From an uncultured Collinsella sp. (GTDB lineage: Bacteria > Actinomycetota > Coriobacteriia > Coriobacteriales > Coriobacteriaceae), in the NCBI GenBank assembly GCA_905213265.1, contig CAJMHR010000051.1, forward strand, positions 1-11,723: a DNA stretch of 11,723 nucleotides, read 5' to 3'. Made by a program: the position numbers and the translations under genes. The notes beneath the pieces are model-generated. The model was not told the origin of the DNA. It ran no database searches and was given only the letters and a program-made list of their open reading frames with translations. This document shows positions 1-5,907 of this stretch, piece after piece (position 1 is the stretch's first letter; each line of letters starts with the position of its first letter).

Positions 1-584
1 CGACGTTTACCAACGTGAGTCGTACTGTGCTGCCGCGTGTGATCCGCGACTTTGGGGCTCTGCACCCGGGCGTGCACTTTACTCTCAAGCAGGGCGATTA
101 CACGCGCAACGCCCAATGGGTGCACGATGGCGTGGTTGATTTTTGTTTTACGGCGCGCGGATTTACCGCCGGGCTCGAGAAGCGCGTGGTCTATCACGAC
201 GAGTTGGTAGCATTGTTGCCGGCCGCGCATCCGCTGACGGCAAAGGAGAAGGTGACGCTCGCCGACCTGGCGTCTGAGCCGTTTGTGCTGTTGGATGAGG
301 GCGAACAGAGTCTGGTGCTCGATGCATTCGCGGCGCATGGGCTGTCGCCGCACGTGACGAGCGAGGTGACCGACGACTACACCATCATGGCGATGGTGGA
401 GGAGGGCCTGGGCGTGAGCATGCTCTACCGTCGTACTGTGGAGGGCATGCGGGCCGATATTCGCGTACGTCCCATCGTGCATGCCCCTTCGCGCGACGTG
501 GTGGCCGCCTGGCGCAGCTGGGACACCATGCCTATCGCCACGAGGCGCTTTATCGACTATATGAGCTCACATATTGTCAATTAA
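1..584 (+). CDS. LysR-family transcriptional regulator, C-terminal effector-binding part (5' end outside window)
   Basis: The reading frame is open to the left edge (first full codon at 3-5) and ends at TAA 582-584, so this is a gene cut by the window; the GTG at 15 is probably internal. The visible part matches the periplasmic-binding-protein-like effector domain of LysR regulators: an opening 'VSRTVLPRVIRDFGALHPGV' block, a 'DFCFT' segment in the place of the usual 'lDlai', a 'HDELVALLPAAHPL' segment, an 'LADLASEPFVLL' segment, and 'MVEEGLGVSML', the usual 'v..G.Gia.lP' region. The DNA-binding helix-turn-helix lies outside the window. Family members bind a small ligand here and switch a nearby or divergent promoter. 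The ligand cannot be read from sequence. The gene converges on the MATE exporter with 27 bp between them, so co-regulation is possible but not shown. The family call is firm; the target is unknown. Confidence 0.88.
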   Translation, partial: TFTNVSRTVLPRVIRDFGALHPGVHFTLKQGDYTRNAQWVHDGVVDFCFTARGFTAGLEKRVVYHDELVALLPAAHPLTAKEKVTLADLASEPFVLLDEGEQSLVLDAFAAHGLSPHVTSEVTDDYTIMAMVEEGLGVSMLYRRTVEGMRADIRVRPIVHAPSRDVVAAWRSWDTMPIATRRFIDYMSSHIVN

Positions 585-611
585 TGACTGGCGTGGCGTT
601 GAGTGCGGTGT

Positions 612-1994
612 TTAGCGGGCTGTCGCTTTGGCTTGGGTGGCGCGATAGGTGCGTGCCGGGTGGCAGAGTAGCACCGCCACGACCATAAAGAATGCCGTGG
701 TGCCCAGGCTGATGGGGTAGACCATCATGATGTTCGCAAAGGTGCGGAAGTGCGGGAACACGCAGAACACCCAATAGAAGCGGATGCCGCAGACGCAGAT
801 CATGGTGATGAGAGCGGGCGTGAGCGAGATGCCAAAGCCGCGCAGGTAGCCTGACATGTTTTCGTAGAACATGCTAAAGGCGTACGCCGGGAAGATCGAG
901 CACACGCGGATATAGCCGATCGAGACGATGTTGGGATCGCTGTTGAACAGCGACAAGATCTCGCGTCCCAGACCGACAATAACGATAATCGTGGTGAGTG
1001 CAACGATGCCGCCTTCGACCAGGCAGACCTTGAGCGTCTTGGTGCAGCGGTCGATCTGACGGGCGCCGTGGTTTTGCCCCACAAAGGTGGTGCAAGCCTG
1101 GCTAAAGCTGTTGAGCAGGTTGTAGCACACGTACTCCAGGCTCATGGCGGCGCTCGATGCCGCCATGACCTCAGTGCCCAGGCTGTTGATGGCAGACTGG
1201 ATGATGATGTTGGCGACGGCAAAGACGGCGCTTTGGATGCCGGCGGGCAGGCCGATCTTGACGATGCGCTTGAGGGCGACGGGGTCGATAGCCAGGTCGC
1301 GTGGGGTGACGCGGACGACGGAGTCGGTCTTGAGCAGGCGGATAAAGAGTGTAGCGGCGCTGACGGTGTAGGCGATGGCGGTGGCGATGGCGACGCCTGC
1401 GACGCCCCAGTGGAGTACGGGGACAAAGATGAGGTCCAGGCCAATGTTGAGGACGGTGGACACAGCAAGCGCCTGCAACGGCATGCGGGTGATGCCGACG
1501 GAGCGGAAGATCGCGGCCTCAAAGTTGTAGAGCAAGATCGAGGGCATGCTGAGCAAAAAGACGCGCAGGTAGAGCGAAGCGAGCGGCATGGTTTCGGCGG
1601 GAACGTTGAGCGCGGCGAGCATGGGCTCGGCAAAGATCTCGCCCAGTGCGATGACGACAAAGCCCACGAGCGCCATTAAAATCGAGGTATGGACGGCGCG
1701 TTTGACCATGTTCTGATCGTTGCGGCCGATAGCGTTGGCGATGACCACGTTGGAGCCAAGCGATATGCCAATAAACAGGTTGAGCATAAGGCTGGTAAGC
1801 GGAACATTGGAGCCGACCGCCGCCATGGCGAGGGTTCCCTGGTCGCCCGAGAAGTTACCGATGATGACCGTGGCGATGAGGTTCGATAGCTGCTCCAAGA
1901 TGCTCGTGGCGGCCACGGGGAGGGCGAACAGGGGAATATTGCGCCACAGCGAGCCGGTGGTCATGTCAATGTGCTTAGATACGGTGTCAGCCAT
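612..1994 (-). CDS. MATE-family multidrug/cation antiporter
   Basis: A 460-residue, strongly hydrophobic protein of the size expected for a 12-helix MATE transporter. It shows the two-fold MatE repeat. The N-half begins around residue 16 ('LWRNIPLFALPVAATSILEQ') and includes 'GSNVVIANAIGRND'. The C-half begins around residue 245 ('IVKIGLPAGIQSAVFAVAN') and includes 'FVGQNHGAR' near 304-312, equivalent to the 'Gqn.Ga' motif of each half. MATE proteins sit in the cytoplasmic membrane and export cationic drugs or metabolites against Na+ or H+. The substrate here cannot be predicted. The start is ATG at 1992-1994 with a weak purine-rich site (GAGAG) just upstream. The gene is transcribed toward the LysR gene and away from rlmA, with a 216-bp gap behind it. 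No frameshift or truncation is seen. Confidence 0.93.
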   Translation of the reverse strand: MADTVSKHIDMTTGSLWRNIPLFALPVAATSILEQLSNLIATVIIGNFSGDQGTLAMAAVGSNVPLTSLMLNLFIGISLGSNVVIANAIGRNDQNMVKRAVHTSILMALVGFVVIALGEIFAEPMLAALNVPAETMPLASLYLRVFLLSMPSILLYNFEAAIFRSVGITRMPLQALAVSTVLNIGLDLIFVPVLHWGVAGVAIATAIAYTVSAATLFIRLLKTDSVVRVTPRDLAIDPVALKRIVKIGLPAGIQSAVFAVANIIIQSAINSLGTEVMAASSAAMSLEYVCYNLLNSFSQACTTFVGQNHGARQIDRCTKTLKVCLVEGGIVALTTIIVIVGLGREILSLFNSDPNIVSIGYIRVCSIFPAYAFSMFYENMSGYLRGFGISLTPALITMICVCGIRFYWVFCVFPHFRTFANIMMVYPISLGTTAFFMVVAVLLCHPARTYRATQAKATAR

Positions 1995-2070
1995 ACGCTC
2001 TCAATCTCTAATATGCTCTTTCGTGCTTATTTGCGCAGACGATGATACTCCTAATGCAACCATCCGGCAC

Positions 2071-2154
2071 TTAGGGACGTACCTTTTCTGTCGACAGCTG
2101 GGGACACTCCTTATCTCTTCTAACTAGTCATTCAAGAACGTCCCCAATGACTAG
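2071..2154. repeat. Intergenic cluster of GGGAC-cored palindromic units
   Basis: The gap between the MATE gene and rlmA contains three GGGAC/GTCCC cores (2074-2078, 2101-2105, 2140-2144 on the complement). The clearest unit is a perfect 9-bp inverted repeat, CTAGTCATT at 2124-2132 and AATGACTAG at 2146-2154. Its 13-nt centre reads GGGGACGTTCTTG on the minus strand. An outer pairing of GGGGAC (2100-2105) with GTCCCC (2140-2145) is also possible. A 10-bp palindrome, CTGTCGACAG, sits at 2088-2097. The centre resembles that of the palindrome after rlmA. It could be a REP-like element, a processing site or a regulatory hairpin; which one is not known. Confidence 0.6.
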
Positions 2155-2210
2155 GTGGGGAAGGCGTGCGACAATGGTGGGCGTTGTGTTGTTCGCGCTA
2201 AGGAGTTGCC

Positions 2211-3023
2211 ATGTTGTTGTGTCCCGTTTGCCATGAGCCGTTGGTGGATGACGAACGCGGTGCTGCATGCGCGGGCGGGCATCGGTTTGACCGTGCGCGC
2301 GAGGGTTATCTGTACCTACTGCGCTCGTCCAAGAGCGGCGACTCCATGGGCGATCCCAAGTCGCAGGCGCGCAGTCGTCGCGACTTTCTAAACCGTGGCT
2401 ACTATGCGCCGTTGCGCGATGCAATGGTCGAGCTCGTGCGCGAACGAGCTCAGCGGTGCGCGGCTACGTCGGACAAGCCGCTGGCCTTGCTCGATATTTG
2501 CTGCGGCGAGGGCTACTACACCAGCGCCATGGGCGCGGTGCCGGGCGTGGACGCTTACGGGTTCGACTTGGGCAAAGAGATGGTGCGCCTGGCCGCCAAG
2601 CGCGGCGATGCGACCTATTTTGTGGCCAATATGAAGGATATCCCCGTGGCCGATGGCGCCTTCGATATGGTGACCGAGCTCTTTGCTCCCTTTAACGAGC
2701 GCGAATTTGCCCGCGTGCTGGCGCCCGAGGGCTCGCTCTACACCGTGGTGCCGGGCGCCCGTCATCTCTTTGGGCTCAAGGAGGTGCTCTACGACACGCC
2801 GTACCTTAACGATGAGAAGCTGCCGCAGACCACCGAGCTCGAGTTGGTCGGAACGCAGCGGGTATCTGCGAATATTACGCTCCAGACGCAGGCCGACATC
2901 GAAGCGGTGTTCCAGATGACGCCGTACTACTATCGCACGCGCCCTGCCGACAAAGAGCGCCTGGCAAACTTGGACACCCTTCAAACCGACATCGACTTCA
3001 TCATCGCCGAGTACCGCCACTAA
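2211..3023 (+). CDS. rlmA: 23S rRNA (guanine-N1)-methyltransferase, RlmA family
   Basis: A 270-residue SAM-dependent methyltransferase with the RlmA architecture. The N-terminal zinc ribbon has Cys4, Cys7, Cys20 and His24, the same C-x2-C-x12-C-x3-H pattern as RlmA proteins. A family-typical linker follows ('GDPKSQARSRRDFLNRGYY', about residues 47-65). The Rossmann methyltransferase fold has SAM motif I 'LLDICCGEGYYT' (about 93-104) and an acidic strand-2 end 'GFDL' (about 117-120). RlmA enzymes methylate N1 of G745 (Gram-negative type) or G748 (TlrB/Gram-positive type) in helix 35 of 23S rRNA, beside the macrolide exit tunnel. The host type suggests the G748 class, by inference. The start is ATG 2211 with AAGGAG at 2200-2205. 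The stop is embedded in the first arm of a palindrome, followed by an intrinsic terminator. It appears monocistronic. Confidence 0.9.
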   Translation: MLLCPVCHEPLVDDERGAACAGGHRFDRAREGYLYLLRSSKSGDSMGDPKSQARSRRDFLNRGYYAPLRDAMVELVRERAQRCAATSDKPLALLDICCGEGYYTSAMGAVPGVDAYGFDLGKEMVRLAAKRGDATYFVANMKDIPVADGAFDMVTELFAPFNEREFARVLAPEGSLYTVVPGARHLFGLKEVLYDTPYLNDEKLPQTTELELVGTQRVSANITLQTQADIEAVFQMTPYYYRTRPADKERLANLDTLQTDIDFIIAEYRH

Positions 3024-3058
3024 CCTACCAAAAAGGGACAGGTTTGTTTTGGTAGGTT
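3022..3058. repeat. Palindrome with GGGAC core at the rlmA stop codon
   Basis: A perfect 12-bp inverted repeat: AACCTACCAAAA at 3022-3033 and TTTTGGTAGGTT at 3047-3058. The 13-nt centre is AGGGACAGGTTTG. The left arm begins inside the TAA stop of rlmA. Four T residues follow the right arm (3057-3060), so it could act as a weak terminator, but a far stronger one lies 15 bp on. The centre has the same length as that of the unit at 2124-2154 and a related sequence, while the arms are entirely different. Confidence 0.75.
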
Positions 3059-3074
3059 TTGTCTGGGCAAACGT

Positions 3075-3112
3075 AAAGGGCCGACCGCGGAGATGCGCGA
3101 TCGGCCCTTTTT
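3075..3112 (+). terminator. Rho-independent terminator after rlmA
   Basis: The stem is AAAGGGCCGA (3075-3084) paired with TCGGCCCTTT (3101-3110), a perfect 10 bp with a 16-nt loop. The descending arm runs into five Ts (3108-3112). It lies between convergent rlmA and the minus-strand membrane-protein gene. The plus-strand T-tract is the better one, though the stem may also slow transcription from the other side. Confidence 0.88.
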
Positions 3113-3148
3113 AGTTGCTTGGCTGCAGAGCTTATGAGAAGCGAGCGC

Positions 3149-3550
3149 TTACAGGCGGTCCTTGTTCTCGGCCTTAACGGCGTGCGCCTGCTGAACAAAG
3201 AACAGGTCGTACACCACGATGACAAAGGCGACGATATTGACGGAGCTGCCGCCGAGCGCGGGAAGCGTGAGCGCGGCCTGGAGGAGCGTGGCTGCCGCGG
3301 CGACGATGCCGAGCTTAAACGCGCCATCCACCTGCGAAGGCTTGTTGGCGCCCTTGATACCCGCAACACCTGCGGCAAGGTCGACAAGGCCCTTGGCGAC
3401 CAGCACGACCGCGGCGAGCATGGCGTTCGACCCGTACGTGGAATCGAGGTTGCCGGTCGCGATGCCGGCGATTCCAATGACGAGACTGGCGATGCCCAGA
3501 ACAAAATAAATCAGGGCAAGGATTTTGAGTGTCTTGCGAGCAGCGCTCAT
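3149..3550 (-). CDS. Small four-helix membrane protein of unknown function
   Basis: A 133-residue protein with a short basic N-terminus (Arg5, Lys6, Lys9) and four hydrophobic segments at about residues 8-32, 43-67, 77-98 and 104-122, ending in a charged tail (KAENKDRL). Alanine-, glycine- and valine-rich helices separated by short polar loops suggest a small integral membrane protein of the cytoplasmic membrane. I recognise no catalytic or ligand motif. It resembles uncharacterised small membrane proteins of Actinobacteria, and I cannot assign a family. The start at 3548-3550 has a good AAAGGA ribosome site about 7 bp upstream on the minus strand. The gene is monocistronic, converges on rlmA, and is headed by a possible promoter at 3602-3630. 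Confidence 0.8.
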   Translation of the reverse strand: MSAARKTLKILALIYFVLGIASLVIGIAGIATGNLDSTYGSNAMLAAVVLVAKGLVDLAAGVAGIKGANKPSQVDGAFKLGIVAAAATLLQAALTLPALGGSSVNIVAFVIVVYDLFFVQQAHAVKAENKDRL

Positions 3551-3601
3551 AGCTGGTCCTTTCGATGCGGGCGCGGAGAATCTGTCGCGCCCAGGTTACG
3601 G

Positions 3602-3630
3602 CACATATCGTGAAGCACATTGTAGTTCAA
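3602..3630 (-). promoter_or_regulatory. Candidate promoter of the four-helix membrane protein
   Basis: On the minus strand TTGAAC (3625-3630) and TATGTG (3602-3607) are separated by 17 bp. An overlapping alternative -10, TACAAT (3619-3624), is a better hexamer but lacks a good -35. The distance to the start codon is about 50-70 bp. This is pattern matching only. Confidence 0.3.
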
Positions 3631-3671
3631 CGGGACGATGCATGCGTTTGAAAGCGTCTCTTGCCTGTACG

Positions 3672-3700
3672 GTCCAACCTTTCAAAAAGGAAAGCTGGAC
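3672..3700. repeat. Interrupted hairpin upstream of the 47-residue membrane peptide gene
   Basis: GTCCA (3672-3676) pairs with TGGAC (3696-3700), and inside it CTTTC (3679-3683) pairs with GAAAG (3690-3694). A small internal loop separates the two stems and an A-rich hexaloop caps them. No T-tract follows on either strand, so it is not an intrinsic terminator. It could sit in the leader of the small gene at 3780. Confidence 0.4.
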
Positions 3701-3779
3701 GTAAGCCAAATCGATGGCAGCTCATGTGCGGCGCTGCGATGATGAGGCCGTAACAAGGAGCTGGTCTCAAGGAGGAGTC

Positions 3780-3923
3780 ATGATGTACGGAGCAGAGCAA
3801 GTACGAGAGCCGCGGTCGCTGGGGAGGCGCATGAGCGATTCTGTGATCGCTGCCGTGTGCACGGGGTTGATGGCGGTGCTTTGCATTGGGATGCTGTGGG
3901 CCATGTCGCATGTGGGACAATAG
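3780..3923 (+). CDS. 47-residue single-pass membrane peptide, function unknown
   Basis: A short ORF with a strong ribosome site, AAGGAGG at 3769-3775, directly before ATGATG (3780 or 3783; 47 or 46 residues). The frame is open farther up to an ATG at 3714, but that codon has no ribosome site and the added residues look non-coding, so I reject it. The product has a polar, Arg-rich N-terminal part (EQVREPRSLGRR), then one hydrophobic helix at about residues 20-43 with two cysteines in the window as a whole only at 27 and 35, and a five-residue tail. The charge pattern suggests a cytoplasmic N-terminus. A second AAGGAG at 3755-3760 lies 20-odd bases upstream with no start codon of its own. A weak hairpin (3935-3953) follows the stop before rsmJ. 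I recognise no family. Confidence 0.6.
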   Translation: MMYGAEQVREPRSLGRRMSDSVIAAVCTGLMAVLCIGMLWAMSHVGQ

Positions 3924-3986
3924 CGGACGGTTGGGTGCCGACATAAACGGCGCTCACGTATTCGTTTTGCTTGTTAAGGAGTACCC

Positions 3987-4691
3987 ATGGGCGTCATCGA
4001 TCCCTTTTCTGTTGCTTGGGCCGCGGGGCTTGAGCTGACCGGGAAACCCGAGGGCCTCACGCTCACCGACGGCACGATGGAGCTGCGTGCCGATTTTGGC
4101 CGCATGCTTCCACGACTCAAGCAGGGTCGCTTGCAGCAAGAGCTGTTGGTAAAGGCTGCGCGCACAAAAGGCATCGAGTGCCCATGGGCGATTGATGCCA
4201 CGGCAGGCTTTGGCGAGGATTCGCTGCTGCTGGCGGCAGCGGGCTTTACCGTCGATCTGTATGAACAGGACTGCGTGATTGCGGCGCTCCTCAAGGATGC
4301 CTTGGATCGCGCGGCAGATGATCCGGCGCTTGCGGCTGCCGTGTCGCGTATGCGCTTACATGCGGGCGAGGACAGCATTGCTGGCCTTCGCCATGTAGCT
4401 GAGTTGATCGGACGGGGCGAGCTCACCGCTCCCGACGTGGTGTATCTGGACCCTATGTTTCCCGAGCGCACCAAGAGCGCGGCGGTGAAAAAGAAGTTCC
4501 AGCTGCTGCATCACTTGGAGCAGCCGTGCGCCGATGAGGAGGCGCTGGTCCAGGCAGCGCTTGCGGTGCATCCGCGCAAAGTCGTTATCAAACGGCCGGT
4601 GAAGGGCCCGTTGCTCGCCGGCATAAAGCCGAGCTATCAACTTGCGGGCAAGGCCGTTCGTTACGATGTTTTGGTGCCGCCGCGCCCGTAG
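3987..4691 (+). CDS. rsmJ: 16S rRNA (guanine-N2)-methyltransferase RsmJ
   Basis: A 234-residue class I methyltransferase matching RsmJ (YhiQ), which methylates N2 of G1516 in helix 45 of E. coli 16S rRNA, near the decoding and platform region. Diagnostic blocks in order: SAM motif 'IDATAGFGEDSLLLAAAG' (about 69-86), strand-2 acidic 'LYEQ' (91-94), 'VIAALLKDAL' (97-106), the active-site block 'YLDPMFPERTKSAAVKKK' (153-170) with Asp155-Pro-Met-Phe, and 'KVVIKRP' (198-204). E. coli RsmJ has the same 'YLDPMFP..qKSA.VKK' run. The N-terminal leader (about 1-40) is shorter than or different from the proteobacterial one. The start is ATG 3987 with AAGGAG at 3976-3981. It lies 63 bp after the small membrane peptide gene in the same direction, so the two may be co-transcribed. 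It is unusual to see this gene described outside Proteobacteria, but the motif match is close. Confidence 0.85.
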   Translation: MGVIDPFSVAWAAGLELTGKPEGLTLTDGTMELRADFGRMLPRLKQGRLQQELLVKAARTKGIECPWAIDATAGFGEDSLLLAAAGFTVDLYEQDCVIAALLKDALDRAADDPALAAAVSRMRLHAGEDSIAGLRHVAELIGRGELTAPDVVYLDPMFPERTKSAAVKKKFQLLHHLEQPCADEEALVQAALAVHPRKVVIKRPVKGPLLAGIKPSYQLAGKAVRYDVLVPPRP

Positions 4692-4739
4692 TTTGCGTGC
4701 GATGGCTGGCGCTCCGTCAATGCCGTGCCGATGCGGCGC

Positions 4740-5036
4740 CTATTTCCAAGGGTGCGACGTTAGGTGCCATCCACCGCAGTATTCGCATTTGTAGCAGGCC
4801 AAACCACGCCGCCCGCGGTTTTCGCAGTCGGCCATAACTGCCTCGGCCTCGGCGCGTGTGTCGTAACGGTTTTTGCGTTCGCACGACTTGTAACGCCAGG
4901 CTTCATCGCGCTCGGCGTCCAGGGCGTCGCGTCGCTCGTCCTCGCGCGCAAACAGGTCGCTCATATCGCCGCCGGTAGCAGCGCCCAAAAACTCGCTTTT
5001 GGCCTTTGACCAGGCGGCTCGCTTTTTGCTTCCCAT
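4740..5036 (-). CDS. Small Cys/His-rich protein, putative zinc-binding, function unknown
   Basis: A 98-residue protein when begun at the ATG at 5034-5036. A TTG 21 bp farther up is in frame but has no ribosome site, whereas the ATG has GGAGAGAGG within a usable distance upstream. The N-half is lysine- and acid-rich and probably helical ('LFAREDERRDALDAERDEAW'). The C-half has 'SCERKNRYDTRAEAEA' (51-66) and a closing 'CYKCEYCGGWHLTSH' (81-95). Cys84, Cys87, His91 and His95 could bind one zinc ion, with Cys52, Cys71 and Cys81 as further candidates. Small proteins ending in 'YkC.yC..WHLT' occur in phages and actinobacterial chromosomes without known function. That is recalled resemblance, not a search result. 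It diverges from the GNAT gene across a 74-bp region holding an inverted repeat. Confidence 0.75.
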   Translation of the reverse strand: MGSKKRAAWSKAKSEFLGAATGGDMSDLFAREDERRDALDAERDEAWRYKSCERKNRYDTRAEAEAVMADCENRGRRGLACYKCEYCGGWHLTSHPWK

Positions 5037-5061
5037 CTGCTTCGCGCCTCTCTCCAAACGC

Positions 5062-5091
5062 TGGTATCATTGCTCAACCAAAGTGATACCA
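5062..5091. promoter_or_regulatory. Inverted repeat TGGTATCA-N14-TGATACCA, candidate operator of a divergent pair
   Basis: A perfect 8-bp inverted repeat, TGGTATCA at 5062-5069 and TGATACCA at 5084-5091, lies between the divergent Cys/His-rich and GNAT genes. The half-site centres are about 22 bp apart, two helical turns, which suits a dimeric regulator. Each arm also contains TATCA(T/C), a passable -10 hexamer for its own strand, so operator and promoters may coincide. No conserved -35 hexamers are visible. Confidence 0.5.
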
Positions 5092-5110
5092 ATAAACGTG
5101 AGGTCGCCGC

Positions 5111-5602
5111 GTGATGATCAGAAAAACCCTCGATACTGACATTCCCGCCGTCATGGCCATCTATGACGCCGCCCGCGCCTTTATGCGCGCGCATGGCAAC
5201 GCCACGCAGTGGCCCGAGGGCACGCCTTCGGCCGAGCAACTGGCTGCCGATATTGCCGCTGGTGGTAGTTACGTGTGTGAAGTCGACGGTCGCGTGGTTG
5301 CGACGTTTGCCTTTTTACCGGGTCCGGACGAGTGCTATGACGTAATTGAGGATGGTCAATGGCGTAGCGACACTCCGTACGCCGTGCTGCACCGCGTGGC
5401 GTCCGACGGCACCGTGCACGGTATCGCGGCTGCGATGTTTGCCTTTGCCAAGGAGCGCGCCGATCACCTGCGTATCGACACACATCAGGACAACCTGCCC
5501 ATGCAGGGCGCCATCGCCAAGGCCGGGTTTAAGCGCGCCGGTATCGTATATGTGTCGGACGGTACGCCGCGCGTCGCGTTTGATTGGCTGCGCGAGGCAT
5601 AA
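5111..5602 (+). CDS. GNAT-family N-acetyltransferase
   Basis: A 163-residue protein with the GNAT fold layout. It has an N-terminal 'IRKTLDTDIPAVMAIYDAAR' start typical of the family (strand 1 and helix 1), then 'SYVCEVDGRVVATFAFLPG' (about 54-72, strands 2-4). 'VLHRVASDGTVHGIAAAMFAFAKERA' follows (about 92-117), with the acetyl-CoA pyrophosphate loop in the SDGTVHGIA portion. Last come 'LRIDTHQDNLPMQGAIAKAGFKRAG' (about 119-143), the usual motif B with an N.pm...k.GF signature, and a C-terminal strand. The usual Q/R-x-x-G-x-G/A loop is read here as S-D-G-T-V-H-G. The substrate is unknown; some relatives act on amino groups of small molecules or ribosomal proteins. The start is GTG 5111 with GAGG 7 bp upstream; ATG 5114 is a close alternative. 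It is followed by its own terminator. Confidence 0.85.
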   Translation: MMIRKTLDTDIPAVMAIYDAARAFMRAHGNATQWPEGTPSAEQLAADIAAGGSYVCEVDGRVVATFAFLPGPDECYDVIEDGQWRSDTPYAVLHRVASDGTVHGIAAAMFAFAKERADHLRIDTHQDNLPMQGAIAKAGFKRAGIVYVSDGTPRVAFDWLREA

Positions 5603-5636
5603 AGGCCGAGTCGCATACCAGCGTTTCACCGAAATG

Positions 5637-5663
5637 AAAATGGCCCCGAGTGGGGCCATTTTT
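5637..5663 (+). terminator. Rho-independent terminator after the GNAT gene
   Basis: A perfect 11-bp stem, AAAATGGCCCC (5637-5647) with GGGGCCATTTT (5652-5662), a GAGT tetraloop and five Ts ending at 5663. It begins 34 bp after the GNAT stop. The A-run on the other side makes it potentially bidirectional. Confidence 0.93.
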
Positions 5664-5841
5664 GGTAAAACGCGTTGTTGTGGGGCTCGCGTTGTTATCG
5701 CCCCAGATGAGCCCGGGCAGACAAAAAGGGGAGGTGCCGGCTTTCGCAAGGCGCGAACCTACGAAAATCGCCGCGCGGCAACGCGGGACGATGAGCTCGG
5801 TCGGGGGATAGGGCCCGCTTCGCCCGCCGGCCCGTAAATTG
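5664..5841. other. Gene-free, GC-rich, hairpin-rich stretch; possible structured RNA
   Basis: Between the GNAT terminator and the Tet(M)-like gene I find no convincing ORF. Several stems can form: GGGGC 5682-5686 with GCCCC 5700-5704; ATCGCCGCG 5767-5775 with CGCGG 5782-5786 plus CGAT 5789-5792 (two-base bulge); and GGGCC 5811-5815 with GGCCC 5829-5833. A 9-mer, CGCGTTGTT, is repeated at 5671-5679 and 5688-5696. On the minus strand an extended -10 (TGATACAAT, 5838-5846) could start a transcript of about 110 nt ending at CCCCTTTTT (5725-5733). It matches none of tRNA, tmRNA, RNase P RNA or SRP RNA as far as I can tell by eye. Confidence 0.3.
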
Positions 5842-5847
5842 TATCAT
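5842..5847 (+). promoter_or_regulatory. Candidate -10 element (TATCAT) of the Tet(M)-like gene
   Basis: TATCAT differs from TATAAT at one base and lies 60 bp before the ATG at 5908. The sequence 17 bp upstream (TTCGCC) is a poor -35. On the opposite strand the overlapping ATTGTA (5838-5843) gives TACAAT with an extended TG, so this spot could fire in both directions. Confidence 0.25.
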
Positions 5848-5907
5848 CCAGTGTGGAACGAGGATGCCCGTTGCCGCGTGCGATGGGCTTGTAATAAGAG
5901 GAGAGCC

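Noticed and set aside
1068..1679. A 203-codon plus-strand frame opposite the MATE gene
   Set aside because: It has Asp/Gly/His-rich low-complexity composition typical of the antisense of a membrane-protein gene and no ribosome site.
3714..3779. Upstream extension of the small membrane peptide to an ATG at 3714
   Set aside because: The ATG has no ribosome site, and the strong AAGGAGG lies inside this extension directly before the ATG at 3780.
4692..4739. Possible terminator between convergent rsmJ and the Cys/His-rich gene (GGCGC ... GCGCC)
   Set aside because: Only five base pairs over a long loop and no T-tract on either strand.
5754..5759. GGTTCG on the minus strand, like a tRNA T-loop
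   Set aside because: The flanking bases do not form the 5-bp T-stem, and no acceptor or anticodon arm can be folded around it.
5707..5811. A 34-codon ORF in the gap before the Tet(M)-like gene, a possible leader peptide
   Set aside because: There is no ribosome site before its ATG and the composition gives no support. It is not listed as a gene, though leader translation cannot be excluded.
5839..5907. TTG start for the Tet(M)-like GTPase 23 codons upstream
   Set aside because: It has no ribosome site and overlaps the likely promoter, while the ATG at 5908 has AGAGGAG and begins at the family's normal N-terminus.
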